DNA of 64,000 nt, taken from positions 3,236,079 through 3,300,078 of the forward strand of contig NZ_CP045920.1 of NCBI RefSeq assembly GCF_009660225.1, read 5' to 3'. Shown in pieces: positions 39,161 to 47,123 of this stretch. Position 1 is the stretch's first letter; each line of letters begins with the position of its first letter. Both the position numbers and the translations under genes were made by a program. This stretch comes from Pseudactinotalea sp. HY158 (GTDB lineage: Bacteria; Actinomycetota; Actinomycetes; Actinomycetales; Beutenbergiaceae). Below the pieces are notes generated by a model. That model had not been told where the DNA came from and did not search any database. It saw only the letters and a program-made list of their open reading frames with translations.

Positions 39161-39367
39161 CTACCCCAGCGAGGACGGGATGCGGACGAATCCGCCGCCG
39201 TGGGTGAGCATGGCGACCTCCCAGTCGCCCGGGCCCCGGCTCGAGGAGACCGCGCAGAACCTCTCGGAGTCGTGGAGGGAGCCGACCGCCGATGGCGCTG
39301 CCACCAGGTAGTACCCGCGGGCCTTCGACTCGTCGACGAAGATCCGGTCGCGCGGCAGGAACGTCAT
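39161..39367 (-). CDS. Short hypothetical, possibly the truncated head of a larger protein
   Basis: This is a 68-residue frame starting MTFLPRDRIFVDESKARGYYLVAA. FVDESK near the start resembles DUF3800-type proteins, but the usual 150-200 following residues are missing. The ATG overlaps the stop of the helicase remnant (ATGA at 39364-39367). Probably a remnant. Confidence 0.5.
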   Translation of the reverse strand: MTFLPRDRIFVDESKARGYYLVAAPSAVGSLHDSERFCAVSSSRGPGDWEVAMLTHGGGFVRIPSSLG

Positions 39368-39742
39368 CGGCCGACGATCCGCAGCGGCGGGAGGGCGTGG
39401 ACGAGGCGCACGGTCTCCACCGACATGGTGGTCACGCACTGAATCAGGTCGAGGATGTAGCGCGGGTTGCCGACCTCGCGGGCCCAGTCGTTCGGGTCGT
39501 TCACGACGCCCGAGGGCTTGTCGGTGCGCACTCTTCTCGAGCACCTCCGGGGTGGCGAAGGAGAACTGCTCCCAGTCGATGGAGGAGTCGAGGAACTCCT
39601 CGATGCAGATGCGGGAGACCGGTGTGACCTGGCCGCGGATCGCGGCCTCGGCGTTCGGGCCCCAGTCGGCGGCCGTGGTCTTGAGCAGGCGGCGCGCAAA
39701 CGGCTCCTTGCCCGACTCCCAGCGGCTCGAACGGGTGGTCGC
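39364..39742 (-). pseudogene. Remnant of a restriction-type predicted helicase (5' and internal deletion)
   Basis: Two pieces of one large protein lie side by side in different frames. Piece one reads RLLKTTAADWGPNAEAAIRG and EEFLDSSIDWEQFSFATPEVLEKS, then breaks near 39535. Piece two reads NDPNDWAREVGNPRYILDLI and ETVRLVHALP and ends at 39364. These match what I know as the N-terminal and C-terminal edges of long predicted helicases linked to type ISP restriction. The central helicase/methylase, over a thousand residues in intact members, is gone. Confidence 0.65.
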
Positions 39743-39779
39743 GGCTCGTGACGGTGGCGCGCCGGGCATCGGGCCGGAA

Positions 39780-39823
39780 ATGGGCAGGTCTCCCCCGCCC
39801 CGGGGCGGGGGAGACCTGCCCAT
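39780..39823. repeat. Perfect 44-bp palindrome with no loop
   Basis: Two 22-bp arms (39780-39801 and 39802-39823) are exact complements. The outer parts are ATGGGCAGGTCTCCCCC and its complement, the centre GCCCCGGGGC. It lies between the helicase remnant and the WXG100 pair. It could be a terminator, a dimeric protein site or a deletion junction. Confidence 0.85.
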
Positions 39824-39937
39824 GGACACGGCCGGTCCGGCTTCCTAGGTTGGTCCGCGTCGCCACACAGCGGCGCTCGCGGCCGACGGCTGGGAGGACA
39901 CCGGCCCGAATGAGGGGCCCGAACACGGGAGGTGACT

Positions 39938-40249
39938 GTGGCAACCGAGGTTTCCGCAGCAGACGGCGCCCTACAGCGGGGCGCGCAGGTGGTCGCCGAC
40001 GCGAAGGCATCACTGAACACAGAGCTCAACCAGCTCGAGGGCAAGCTCGCCAGCATCGGCGCGCAGTGGCAGGGCCAGGGCGCCTCCGCCTTCACCATGC
40101 TCATGGAACGCTGGCGCACCGACGCCCGCAAGATCACCTCCGCGCTGGACACCTTCGAACAGAACCTGACCAGCTCGCAGACGACCTACACCTCCACCGA
40201 CGACACGCAGTCCTCGGCGATGAACAGCCTCTCCAGCCGGCTCGGCTGA
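39938..40249 (+). CDS. WXG100-family secreted protein
   Basis: The protein has 103 residues from GTG 39938, with GGGAGG just upstream. It is a helix-turn-helix hairpin with the WQG turn (QWQGQGASAF) near residue 47. WXG100 proteins are type VII (ESX) substrates that act as dimers. The second member lies 22 bp downstream. No ESX ATPase or membrane gene is in this window. Confidence 0.9.
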   Translation: MATEVSAADGALQRGAQVVADAKASLNTELNQLEGKLASIGAQWQGQGASAFTMLMERWRTDARKITSALDTFEQNLTSSQTTYTSTDDTQSSAMNSLSSRLG

Positions 40250-40271
40250 GGCCGGAAAGGAACCCAGACAC

Positions 40272-40556
40272 ATGTTCAAAGCCAACTTCGGGGCCATCGA
40301 AGCCGCCGCCGCCGACATCCAGACCGGCGCCGGCGGGATCGAGACCCGCCTGTCCGAGATGGACTCCGCCCTCCAGCCCCTACGCGCGGACTGGACCGGT
40401 GCGGCCGCCGAGTCCTACCAGCAGGCCAAGGCCCAGTGGTCCTCCGCGATCACCGACATGAAGCTCCTCCTGAGCGACATCGGCCGCGCCGTCTCCCAGG
40501 GCAACGCCGACTACCAGAACGCCGAACAGCGCAACGCCCAGCGCTTCGGCGGCTGA
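40272..40556 (+). CDS. WXG100-family secreted protein, second of pair
   Basis: The protein has 94 residues with the turn WTG (DWTGAAAESY) near residue 41 and two long helices. It probably heterodimerises with the upstream protein. A hairpin terminator follows 69 bp after the stop. Confidence 0.92.
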   Translation: MFKANFGAIEAAAADIQTGAGGIETRLSEMDSALQPLRADWTGAAAESYQQAKAQWSSAITDMKLLLSDIGRAVSQGNADYQNAEQRNAQRFGG

Positions 40557-40625
40557 GCACACCACCCGCATCGCCGGCGCGCGTCGGAGCCCACCCCGGG
40601 GTTCGACGCGCGTCGTCGTCGATAG

Positions 40626-40661
40626 CCGGAACGCGGCGACGGCCCCGCCCCCGCGTTCCGG
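40626..40661 (+). terminator. Terminator after the WXG100 pair
   Basis: An 11-bp stem (CCGGAACGCGG, 40626-40636, with 40651-40661) has a 14-nt loop. The following 40670-40735 has three degenerate copies of GCTGAxxTCG. Confidence 0.65.
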
Positions 40662-40752
40662 CCGACACATGCTGACATCGACTGATGCCCGCTGATATCG
40701 GTTGATGGCGGCTGAGGTCGGACCGGCGCCGGGCCCGGCGTACCATCGGGCC

Positions 40753-41397
40753 ATGGCGACGATCACGATCATCGGTGGACACGGCAAGATCGCACTCCGA
40801 CTCTCCCGGCTGCTGTCGGCGCGCGGGCACGAGATCCGCTCCTGGATCCGCAGCGCCGCGCAGGAGAACGAGGTGCGTGCCGCCGGCGCGACGCCCCTGA
40901 TCCTCAACGTCGAGCCCGTGGGCACGAACAGCTTCACCACCCTCCTGCAGGGCCAGGACGTGGTCATCTGGTGCGCCGGAGCCGGCGGCGGCAACCCGCA
41001 GCGCACCTACGCGGTGGACCGGGATGCGGCGATCCGCTCGATCGACGCGGCCCAGGCGGCCGGCGTGGGCCGCTACCTCATGGTGTCCTACTTCGGCTCC
41101 CGCACCGATCACGGCGTGCCCGCCGACCAGCCGTTCTTCCACTATGCCGAGTCGAAGGCCGCCGCGGACGCGCACCTGCGCGCCAGCTCGCTGGACTGGA
41201 CCATCCTCGGCCCCTCCCGGCTCACCGACCAGCCGGGCACCGGCGCGATCGAGACCGGCGACGGGATCGAGGCCGGGGCCGTGAGCCGCGACGACGTCGC
41301 CGCCGTCGCCGCCGCCGCGCTCGAGCACCCCGGCACGATCCGCACCACGATCGCGTTCAACAACGGGCCGACCCCGATCGCCGACGCACTCGCCTGA
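40753..41397 (+). CDS. NAD(P)-binding SDR-like oxidoreductase
   Basis: The protein has 214 residues of atypical extended SDR type. The nucleotide-binding motif IIGGHGKIALRL (GxxGxxG type) is at residues 6-17. DVVIWCAGAGG, YLMVSYFGSR and YAESKAAADAHLR (YxxxK) complete the pattern. The substrate is unknown; NmrA/YwnB-like proteins are close in layout. Confidence 0.85.
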   Translation: MATITIIGGHGKIALRLSRLLSARGHEIRSWIRSAAQENEVRAAGATPLILNVEPVGTNSFTTLLQGQDVVIWCAGAGGGNPQRTYAVDRDAAIRSIDAAQAAGVGRYLMVSYFGSRTDHGVPADQPFFHYAESKAAADAHLRASSLDWTILGPSRLTDQPGTGAIETGDGIEAGAVSRDDVAAVAAAALEHPGTIRTTIAFNNGPTPIADALA

Positions 41398-41412
41398 GGA
41401 TCGGTCGAGCGG

Positions 41413-41652
41413 TCACGGGGCGGGCAGCTCGAGGAAGTCGGCCAGCCAACCCCGTACTCGTGTCAGGCAGGTGGTCGAGGCGACCCCGCTCATGCCCACG
41501 ATCCGGTCCCGGCTGAGCGTGCGCATCTGCTCGGTCATCGCCCAGCTCCGGCGGCCGAGTCCGGTCGGCCCGTCGAGCAGGACGTGATTCGGCCAGCCCC
41601 GATCCACGACCGGGTCACTCCATGCCCTCCCATTCGAGCCGATCCCAGACAC
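41413..41652 (-). pseudogene. N-terminally truncated MazF/PemK-like toxin
   Basis: The frame preserves the C-terminal half of MazF: NHVLLDGPTGLGRRSWAMTEQMRTLSRDRIV. The N-terminal strands, which carry the GxIWW and RPVLV motifs and catalytic Arg, are missing. Upstream in frame is only sequence overlapping the antitoxin's end. Translation could start at a GTG near 41607, but the product should be inactive. Confidence 0.72.
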
Positions 41653-41845
41653 GACGTTCGTCGTCGTAACTGTCCCGCAGCTCCTGGGGCGTCGCGGCCA
41701 TGGCCGCTCGCAGGCGCTCGAACCGGGCGCGCCGTTCTGCGACCTCGGCCAACTCCTCCAGATACGAGCCGAGCGAACGTTTCGAAGCCGCCGCCTGCGC
41801 CTTGAGCCGGTCCCTGGTCTGCACCGAGACCTTGATCGTCGTCAT
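41615..41845 (-). CDS. Ribbon-helix-helix antitoxin for the MazF-like toxin
   Basis: The protein has about 76 residues from the ATG at 41845 (or 41851). The N-terminal strand TTIKVSVQTRDRLKAQAAA forms the DNA-binding ribbon, and an acidic tail binds the toxin. A -10-like TACTTT lies about four bases before the first ATG, which fits a leaderless transcript from the second. It survives although its toxin is truncated. Confidence 0.75.
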   Translation of the reverse strand: MTTIKVSVQTRDRLKAQAAASKRSLGSYLEELAEVAERRARFERLRAAMAATPQELRDSYDDERRVWDRLEWEGME

Positions 41846-41951
41846 GGTCATACCAAAAGTATGCGGTGACGTCGTGGGTGCCACCGGGGCGCATGCGCCC
41901 CCGCGTCCGGCCCGGTCATACCGGTCGCGGGGTCGCGTGGGAGTCGGCGCC

Positions 41952-42737
41952 TCAGATGCCCTGCCACGCCGGCTTGGCGTCGTAGGTCTGGCGGAAGTAC
42001 TCGGCCAGCGTGAGGGTGCCCGCCGACGCGTCGTCGAGGAACACGGTCACGTGCGGGTGGTGCTGGAGGATGGTCGCCGGCCACAGCGCCGAGACCGGGC
42101 CCTCCACGAGCTGACGCACCGCCTCGGCCTTGCCCGCCCCGGTGGCCACGAGGATCGCGTGCCGCGCCTCCATGATCGTGCCGAGGCCCTGGGTCAGGCA
42201 CAGCTGCGGCACCTGGTCGATGTCGTCGTCGAAGAAGCGGGCGTTGTCGATCCGGGTCTGCCGGGTCAGGGTCTTGACCCGGGTGCGTGAGCCGAGCGAG
42301 GAGCTGGGTTCGTTGAACGCGATATGCCCGTCGGTGCCGACCCCGAGGATCTGCAGGTCGACCCCGCCGGCCGCGGCGATCGCCCGGTCGTAGGCGATGG
42401 CCGCCGCGGCGAGGTCGTCTGCCAGCCCGTCCGGGCCGTGCACGTTCGCCGGGTCGAAGTCGACCTTGTCCACGAATTCGTCGCGGATCACGTTGGCGTA
42501 GCGCTGCGGGTGCTCCGGCGGCAGGCCCACGTACTCGTCGAGGGTGAAGGCACGGGCGCGGGCGAAACTCACCTCCCCGGCCGCGTGACGGCGCGCGAGT
42601 TCGGTGTAGATCGCGAGCGGCGAGGATCCGGTGGCCAGGCCGAGAACGGCGTCCGGCTTGCGGTCGAGCAGGGTGCAGATGGCGTCCGCGGCGATCGTAG
42701 CGATCCGATCCGCGTCGCTCGGGATGATGACCTCCAT
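41952..42737 (-). CDS. nagB: Glucosamine-6-phosphate deaminase
   Basis: NagB converts glucosamine-6-phosphate to fructose-6-phosphate and ammonia. It has 261 residues from ATG 42737. Signatures: LGLATGSSPLAIY, FTLDEYVGLPPEHPQRY and LGVGTDGHIAFNEP. The catalytic Asp (in LDEY) and His in DGHIAF are present. No nagA or transporter lies next to it. Confidence 0.95.
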   Translation of the reverse strand: MEVIIPSDADRIATIAADAICTLLDRKPDAVLGLATGSSPLAIYTELARRHAAGEVSFARARAFTLDEYVGLPPEHPQRYANVIRDEFVDKVDFDPANVHGPDGLADDLAAAAIAYDRAIAAAGGVDLQILGVGTDGHIAFNEPSSSLGSRTRVKTLTRQTRIDNARFFDDDIDQVPQLCLTQGLGTIMEARHAILVATGAGKAEAVRQLVEGPVSALWPATILQHHPHVTVFLDDASAGTLTLAEYFRQTYDAKPAWQGI

Positions 42738-42783
42738 GCCCCCAGTCTTCCAGCATGCGCCCCGCTCCCGCGCCACGGTTGCG

Positions 42784-43377
42784 TCAGCCGGGCGGCAGGG
42801 CGAGCCCGCTGATCACCTCGGCACCCGGCAGCTTCGCGAGGTCGGCACCGGGCAGGAGCACCTTGGAGCGGCGGAGTCCGCTGCCGATGATCGCCGGCCC
42901 GGCGAGCACGGCCTCGTCGACGAGCAGACGCCACTGGCCGGGAAGCCCGATCGGCGTGATCCCGCCGTATTCCATGCCCGTGCTCTCGGTCGCCCGCCCG
43001 GTCGGCCAGAACGAGGCCTTGCGCACGTCGAGCAGCCGGCGCACCGCCCCGTTGACGTCTGCGCGGGTCGTCGCGCGCACGAGGCAGGCCGCCACGCGCT
43101 CCTCACCGGCTCGTCTGCCCGCGACGATGACGCAGTTGACCGACGCCGCCTCCGGCAGCTCGTACGCCTTCGTCATCTCCGCGGTGTCGGCCAGCTCGGG
43201 GTCGATCGGCGCGACGTGGATTCGGTCGGCGCCGGCGAATCCCGCAAGCGCCGCCGCGACCGGCGGGGCGAGCAGGTCGGTGTGCTCGCGCGCCGGATGC
43301 CAGGTGAGGCTGCCGTATCGCAGGCCACCGTCCGCTGCGGTCGGCTCCGGAATGTCGAGCGTGTGGACGGCGTTCAT
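42784..43377 (-). CDS. YbaK/EbsC-family aminoacyl-tRNA deacylase-like protein
   Basis: The protein has 197 residues. It contains the YbaK pattern around ASVNCVIVAGRRAGEERVAACLVRATTRADVNGAVRRLLDVRKASF, with the conserved Lys, and GGITPIGLPGQWRLLVDE. Proteins of this fold deacylate mischarged tRNA. Which tRNA is unknown. Confidence 0.88.
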   Translation of the reverse strand: MNAVHTLDIPEPTAADGGLRYGSLTWHPAREHTDLLAPPVAAALAGFAGADRIHVAPIDPELADTAEMTKAYELPEAASVNCVIVAGRRAGEERVAACLVRATTRADVNGAVRRLLDVRKASFWPTGRATESTGMEYGGITPIGLPGQWRLLVDEAVLAGPAIIGSGLRRSKVLLPGADLAKLPGAEVISGLALPPG

Positions 43378-43440
43378 CGGCTCTCCCTATCGGTTGCGGG
43401 CGGGGCGGGCTGCGGTCGGGGCGTGGCGCCGGTTCTGCGG

Positions 43441-43703
43441 CCCGGCGGGGAAACTCCCCGGTGCCGGGCACCACTTTTCTACCCCACCGATCCGTGACGA
43501 CGGTACCTGCGAGCCCGGCGGGGAAACTCCCCGGTGCGAGGCACCAACGATCTACCCCGCACACCCGGTGAAGAGGCGACACCGACCAGGCGGGAAACTC
43601 CCCGGGGCCGGGCACCAACGATGTTCCCCGCGCATCCGGCGAGCGTGGCGAAGAGCCCCGGCGGGGAAACTACCCGGTGCGGGGCACCGACGATCGTCCC
43701 CAC
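43441..43703. repeat. Four tandem 72-bp degenerate repeats
   Basis: Copies start at about 43441, 43514, 43587 and 43658, spaced 73, 72 and 71 bp. The conserved core of about 45 bp contains GGGGAAACTCCCC, then GGTGCxxGGCACC, then ACGAT and CCCC. Both internal elements are inverted repeats. The remaining 27 bp are weakly conserved. It fills the gap between the EamA gene end and the upstream region of the deacylase gene. Confidence 0.85.
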
Positions 43704-43705
43704 GC

Positions 43706-44593
43706 TCAGGCGGGCTCGGGCGGCGCCGCCGCCGGCTGGGCACCCCGGCCGGTCAGGGCCACGGCGACGGTGATCGCGGCGAGCCCGAGCAGGTCCCACA
43801 GCCCCGGGCGCTGCCGGAGCGCGACGAGGCCGACCACGGTCGCGGTGGCCGGCAGCAGCGCGTTGAGCAGGGCGAAGGCCGCGGTTCCGAGGCGGCGGAT
43901 GCTCACCTGATCGAGCATGTAGGGCACGACGGTCGAGAGCAGCGCCATGCCCAGGATCGCCGGCAGCAGCGCGGGGTCCGCGGCGGGCCCGGCCCACGGG
44001 AGGGCGAGCGGCGCGTACGCGAGGGCGGCGATCGTCGTCCCCACGGCGAGGGAGGACTGCCCGTCGCGGGCGGCGGCGATCCGCCCGGCGAGCACCATAT
44101 AGGCGGCCCAGCAGGCGCTCGCGCCCGCGGTGGCGACGAGCCCGAGCACCAGGTCCCGCGCCGGCGGCCCTCCCCCGGCGGGCCCGCTCGCGCCACCCCA
44201 GTCGAGTCCGATGACGCTGATCGCCACGACCCCGGCCGCCGCGAGGGCCACGGCGGCGCGGCCCCGGGCGCTGCGATGACCGCGGGCGGCCACGACGACC
44301 GGGCCGGCGAACTCGAGGGCCACGACGACCCCGAGCGGCAGGTGCCCGATCGCGACGTAGAAGAGCATGTTCATGCCCACGAGCGCGAGGCCGAACAGGC
44401 CCGTCTCCGTCAGCGTCGCCCGGTTCCACGGCGCGCGCCAGGGGCGCACGAGCGCGAGCAGCACGACCGCGCCGGCGAGCGCGCGCAGCCAGGCCACCGT
44501 GTGCGGGGGCATCGCGGCGAAGAGGCCGACCGCGACGGCGGCGCCCGCGTACTGGGAGAGGCCGGCCGTGATGAACAGCGCCGGCGCCGGCAC
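43706..44593 (-). CDS. EamA/DMT-family exporter (RhtA-like)
   Basis: The protein has 295 residues with ten membrane segments as two EamA repeats. GTG 44593 is the best start; it lies 18-20 bases past the msrB stop. LFAAMPPHTVAWLRALAGA, VALEFAGPVVVA and IRRLGTAAFALLNALLPATATVVGL resemble threonine/homoserine exporter RhtA. The substrate is inferred only. Confidence 0.88.
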   Translation of the reverse strand: MPAPALFITAGLSQYAGAAVAVGLFAAMPPHTVAWLRALAGAVVLLALVRPWRAPWNRATLTETGLFGLALVGMNMLFYVAIGHLPLGVVVALEFAGPVVVAARGHRSARGRAAVALAAAGVVAISVIGLDWGGASGPAGGGPPARDLVLGLVATAGASACWAAYMVLAGRIAAARDGQSSLAVGTTIAALAYAPLALPWAGPAADPALLPAILGMALLSTVVPYMLDQVSIRRLGTAAFALLNALLPATATVVGLVALRQRPGLWDLLGLAAITVAVALTGRGAQPAAAPPEPA

Positions 44594-44610
44594 GCGGGCG
44601 AGCGGCGGGC

Positions 44611-45009
44611 TCAGGGCGCGGGAGCGAAGCTCAGGGAGACCGAGTTCATGCAGAAGCGGTCGCCCGTGGGGGTCTGGGGGGCGTCCTCGAAGACGTGCCC
44701 GAGGTGGGAACCGCACGCGGCGCACAGCACCTCGGTGCGGACCATCCCGAGGGAGCGGTCCTCACGCAGTTCGACGGCGTCGCGCGCGCCCGGCTCGTAG
44801 AAGCTCGGCCAGCCGCAGTGCGCCTCGAACTTGGCGTGGCTGCGGAAGAGCTCGGCGCCGCACGCCCGACAGGAGTAGATCCCCTCGCGGTCCTCGTGCA
44901 GCAGCTCACCCGTGCCGGGGCGTTCCGTGCCGGCCTGCCGCAGCACCTCGTACTCGGCGGGCGAGAGCTCGGCCCGCCACTGCTCATCGGTCTTCGTGAC
45001 GTCGTACAT
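44611..45009 (-). CDS. msrB: Peptide-methionine (R)-S-oxide reductase
   Basis: The protein has 132 residues. The zinc site is CRAC and CAACGSHLGHVF, and the catalytic Cys is in RFCMNSVSL. It repairs R-methionine sulfoxide in proteins. The start (MYDVTKTDEQW) is ATG 45009, overlapping GAGGC upstream. Confidence 0.95.
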   Translation of the reverse strand: MYDVTKTDEQWRAELSPAEYEVLRQAGTERPGTGELLHEDREGIYSCRACGAELFRSHAKFEAHCGWPSFYEPGARDAVELREDRSLGMVRTEVLCAACGSHLGHVFEDAPQTPTGDRFCMNSVSLSFAPAP

Positions 45010-45120
45010 GCCTCCCATTCTCTCCCCCGGGCGCCTCGTTCTCCAGCATTCCGCAGCGGGGACCCGCGGCCACCTCCCGGATGGGCAAACCCTTGCCACC
45101 CGTGAGTGAGAATGGTGCGC

Positions 45121-45888
45121 ATGCGCGTTCTCATCACCAACGACGACGGAATCGACTCACCCGGGCTCGTGCCGCTGGCACACGCGGCACTCGCCGCCGG
45201 CCACGAGGTGCTCGTGGCCGCCCCGAACAAGGAGTACTCGGGGGCGGCGGCCTCGCTCCAGGGGGAGCCCGAGGACGGCGGCTTCCGGATCCGCGAGGGG
45301 CGTCCGGACGGGCTCGACGATGCGGTCCGTTCCGTCGCCGTGCACGCGAGCCCGGCGATGATCGCCTACGGCGCGGCGATGGGCGCCTTCGGCTTCGTGC
45401 CCGAACTGCTCCTGTCGGGGATCAACCTCGGCCCGAACGTGGGGCCGGCCGTCGTGCACTCCGGCACGGTCGGGGCGGCCCTCACGGCCGCGGCAATGAG
45501 CATCCCGGCGCTGGCGGCCTCGATGTCGACCCTCGACCCCACGCACTGGGAGACCGCCGAGTCGGTGCTCGCCCGGGTGCTGCCCACCATGCCTGAGCTC
45601 CCGCGGGACGGCCGGGTGCTCAACGTGAACATCCCGGACGTTCCGGTGAGCGAGGTCCGGGGGCTGCGCCGCGCCGTCCTCGGGCGGTACGCGGCCGAGC
45701 CGCACCACGCGGCCGACCAGGTGCGAATGCTGCTCGGCGGGGACGCGATCGTGGCGCTCTCGAGCCAGTTCGCGGACGATTCCGACGGGTTCCTCCTGAG
45801 CGAGAACTGGGCGACAATCTCCCTCGTGCGCGGGCCAGTACATGATCTCGACGGCTACGACCTGCCGGAATTCGACGCCCACAACTGA
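45121..45888 (+). CDS. surE: 5'/3'-nucleotidase SurE
   Basis: The protein has 255 residues. The metal-binding signature LITNDDGIDSPGL is at residues 4-16. SGINLGPNVGPAVVHSGTVGAA supplies the Asn/Gly loop. It dephosphorylates nucleoside monophosphates. The upstream GAGAAT, seven bases before the ATG, could be a -10 for a leaderless transcript. Confidence 0.93.
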   Translation: MRVLITNDDGIDSPGLVPLAHAALAAGHEVLVAAPNKEYSGAAASLQGEPEDGGFRIREGRPDGLDDAVRSVAVHASPAMIAYGAAMGAFGFVPELLLSGINLGPNVGPAVVHSGTVGAALTAAAMSIPALAASMSTLDPTHWETAESVLARVLPTMPELPRDGRVLNVNIPDVPVSEVRGLRRAVLGRYAAEPHHAADQVRMLLGGDAIVALSSQFADDSDGFLLSENWATISLVRGPVHDLDGYDLPEFDAHN

Positions 45889-45904
45889 ACAGCATTGATC
45901 GAAC

Positions 45905-45934
45905 TTCTACATCTTTACTCAGGCGCGCTAGGGT
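45905..45934 (+). promoter_or_regulatory. galE promoter (leaderless)
   Basis: TTCTAC (45905-45910), an 18-bp spacer and TAGGGT (45929-45934). The ATG is six bases after the -10, so the transcript should start at or next to the start codon. Confidence 0.65.
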
Positions 45935-45940
45935 GAGGCC

Positions 45941-46921
45941 ATGAGCGAATCGCAGAGTTGGCTGGTCACCGGCGGCGCCGGCTACATCGGGTCGCACATC
46001 GTGCGCGCCCTGGCGGCGGCGGGCATCACGCCCGTCGTGGTGGACGACCTCTCCTCCGGCCATCGCGAGTTCGTGCCCGCGGACGTCGAGTTCGTGGAGG
46101 CCTCCCTGCTCGACACCGATGCGCTCACCGAGGCGATGCGCTCGGCCGACGTCGCCGGCGTCGTGCACCTGGCCGGCTTCAAGTACGCCGGCGAGAGCGT
46201 GCGGCGCCCGCTGCACACCTACACCCAGAACGTCACCGGAACGGTGAGCCTGCTCGAGGCGATGGATCGCGCCGGGGTGGCGAACCTCGTGTTCTCCTCC
46301 TCCGCGGCCACCTACGGCACGCCCGACGTCGACCTCGTGACCGAGCAGACCCCGACCCGCCCGGAGTCGCCCTACGGGGAGTCCAAGCTCATCGGGGAGT
46401 GGCTCATCGCCGACCGGGCCGCCGCGGACCCGGACCGCCCGCTGCGGCACACGAGCCTGCGCTATTTCAACGTGGTCGGCTCCGGCACCCCGGACCTGCG
46501 CGACACCTCCCCGCACAACCTCTTCCCGCTCGTGCTCGACGCCCTCGTGGCCGGCAAGGTCCCCCACATCAACGGCGACGACTACCCCACGCCCGACGGC
46601 ACCTGCGTGCGCGACTACGTGCACGTGGCCGACCTCGCCCACTCCCACGTGGTGGCCGCCCAGGCGCTCGCCGCCGGCCGCGAGCTCGCGCCGGTCTACA
46701 ACCTCGGCTCGGGGGACGGGGTCTCCGTGCGGGAGATCATGACCGCGATGGCCGCCGCGACCGGGATCGACTTCACGCCCCGGATCGAGGCCCGCCGCCC
46801 GGGCGACCCGGCCCGCATCGTGGCCTCCGGCGCGGCCGCCGCCCGCGATCTCGACTGGCGGATGCGGCACACGATCACCGAGATGGTCGCCTCCGCCTGG
46901 GAGGCGCGCCAGGCCGGCTGA
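45941..46921 (+). CDS. galE: UDP-glucose 4-epimerase
   Basis: The protein has 326 residues. The Rossmann motif GGAGYIGSH is at residues 8-16. The catalytic pieces are SSSAATYGTP and YGESK. It interconverts UDP-glucose and UDP-galactose for cell-surface polysaccharide or galactose use. It precedes an LCP ligase, which fits an envelope role. No other gal genes are adjacent. Confidence 0.94.
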   Translation: MSESQSWLVTGGAGYIGSHIVRALAAAGITPVVVDDLSSGHREFVPADVEFVEASLLDTDALTEAMRSADVAGVVHLAGFKYAGESVRRPLHTYTQNVTGTVSLLEAMDRAGVANLVFSSSAATYGTPDVDLVTEQTPTRPESPYGESKLIGEWLIADRAAADPDRPLRHTSLRYFNVVGSGTPDLRDTSPHNLFPLVLDALVAGKVPHINGDDYPTPDGTCVRDYVHVADLAHSHVVAAQALAAGRELAPVYNLGSGDGVSVREIMTAMAAATGIDFTPRIEARRPGDPARIVASGAAAARDLDWRMRHTITEMVASAWEARQAG

Positions 46922-47123
46922 GCACGGACGCCGCACCGCCGCCCCGTAGCGCGCCCCGACCGCTACGGAGGTGGCGCGATCCACCCGGGGCGGCCGGGCG
47001 CCGTCCCTACGCAATTCGATACGGATCCGGACCGTCACGATCTCTCCATCAATGCTGTGGGCCTCCTCCACTCCGGCTGAGTATCGTGAGTTCCAGGTAC
47101 CGACGACTCGGGGGTGAGGCGGC

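Noticed and set aside
40670-40735. Three GCTGAxxTCG repeats after the WXG100 genes as an operator array
   Set aside because: Copies are too degenerate and unevenly spaced to support a claim.
43441-43703. CRISPR array
   Set aside because: Spacing near 72 bp fits superficially, but repeats are degenerate, the spacers are themselves related, and no cas gene is near.
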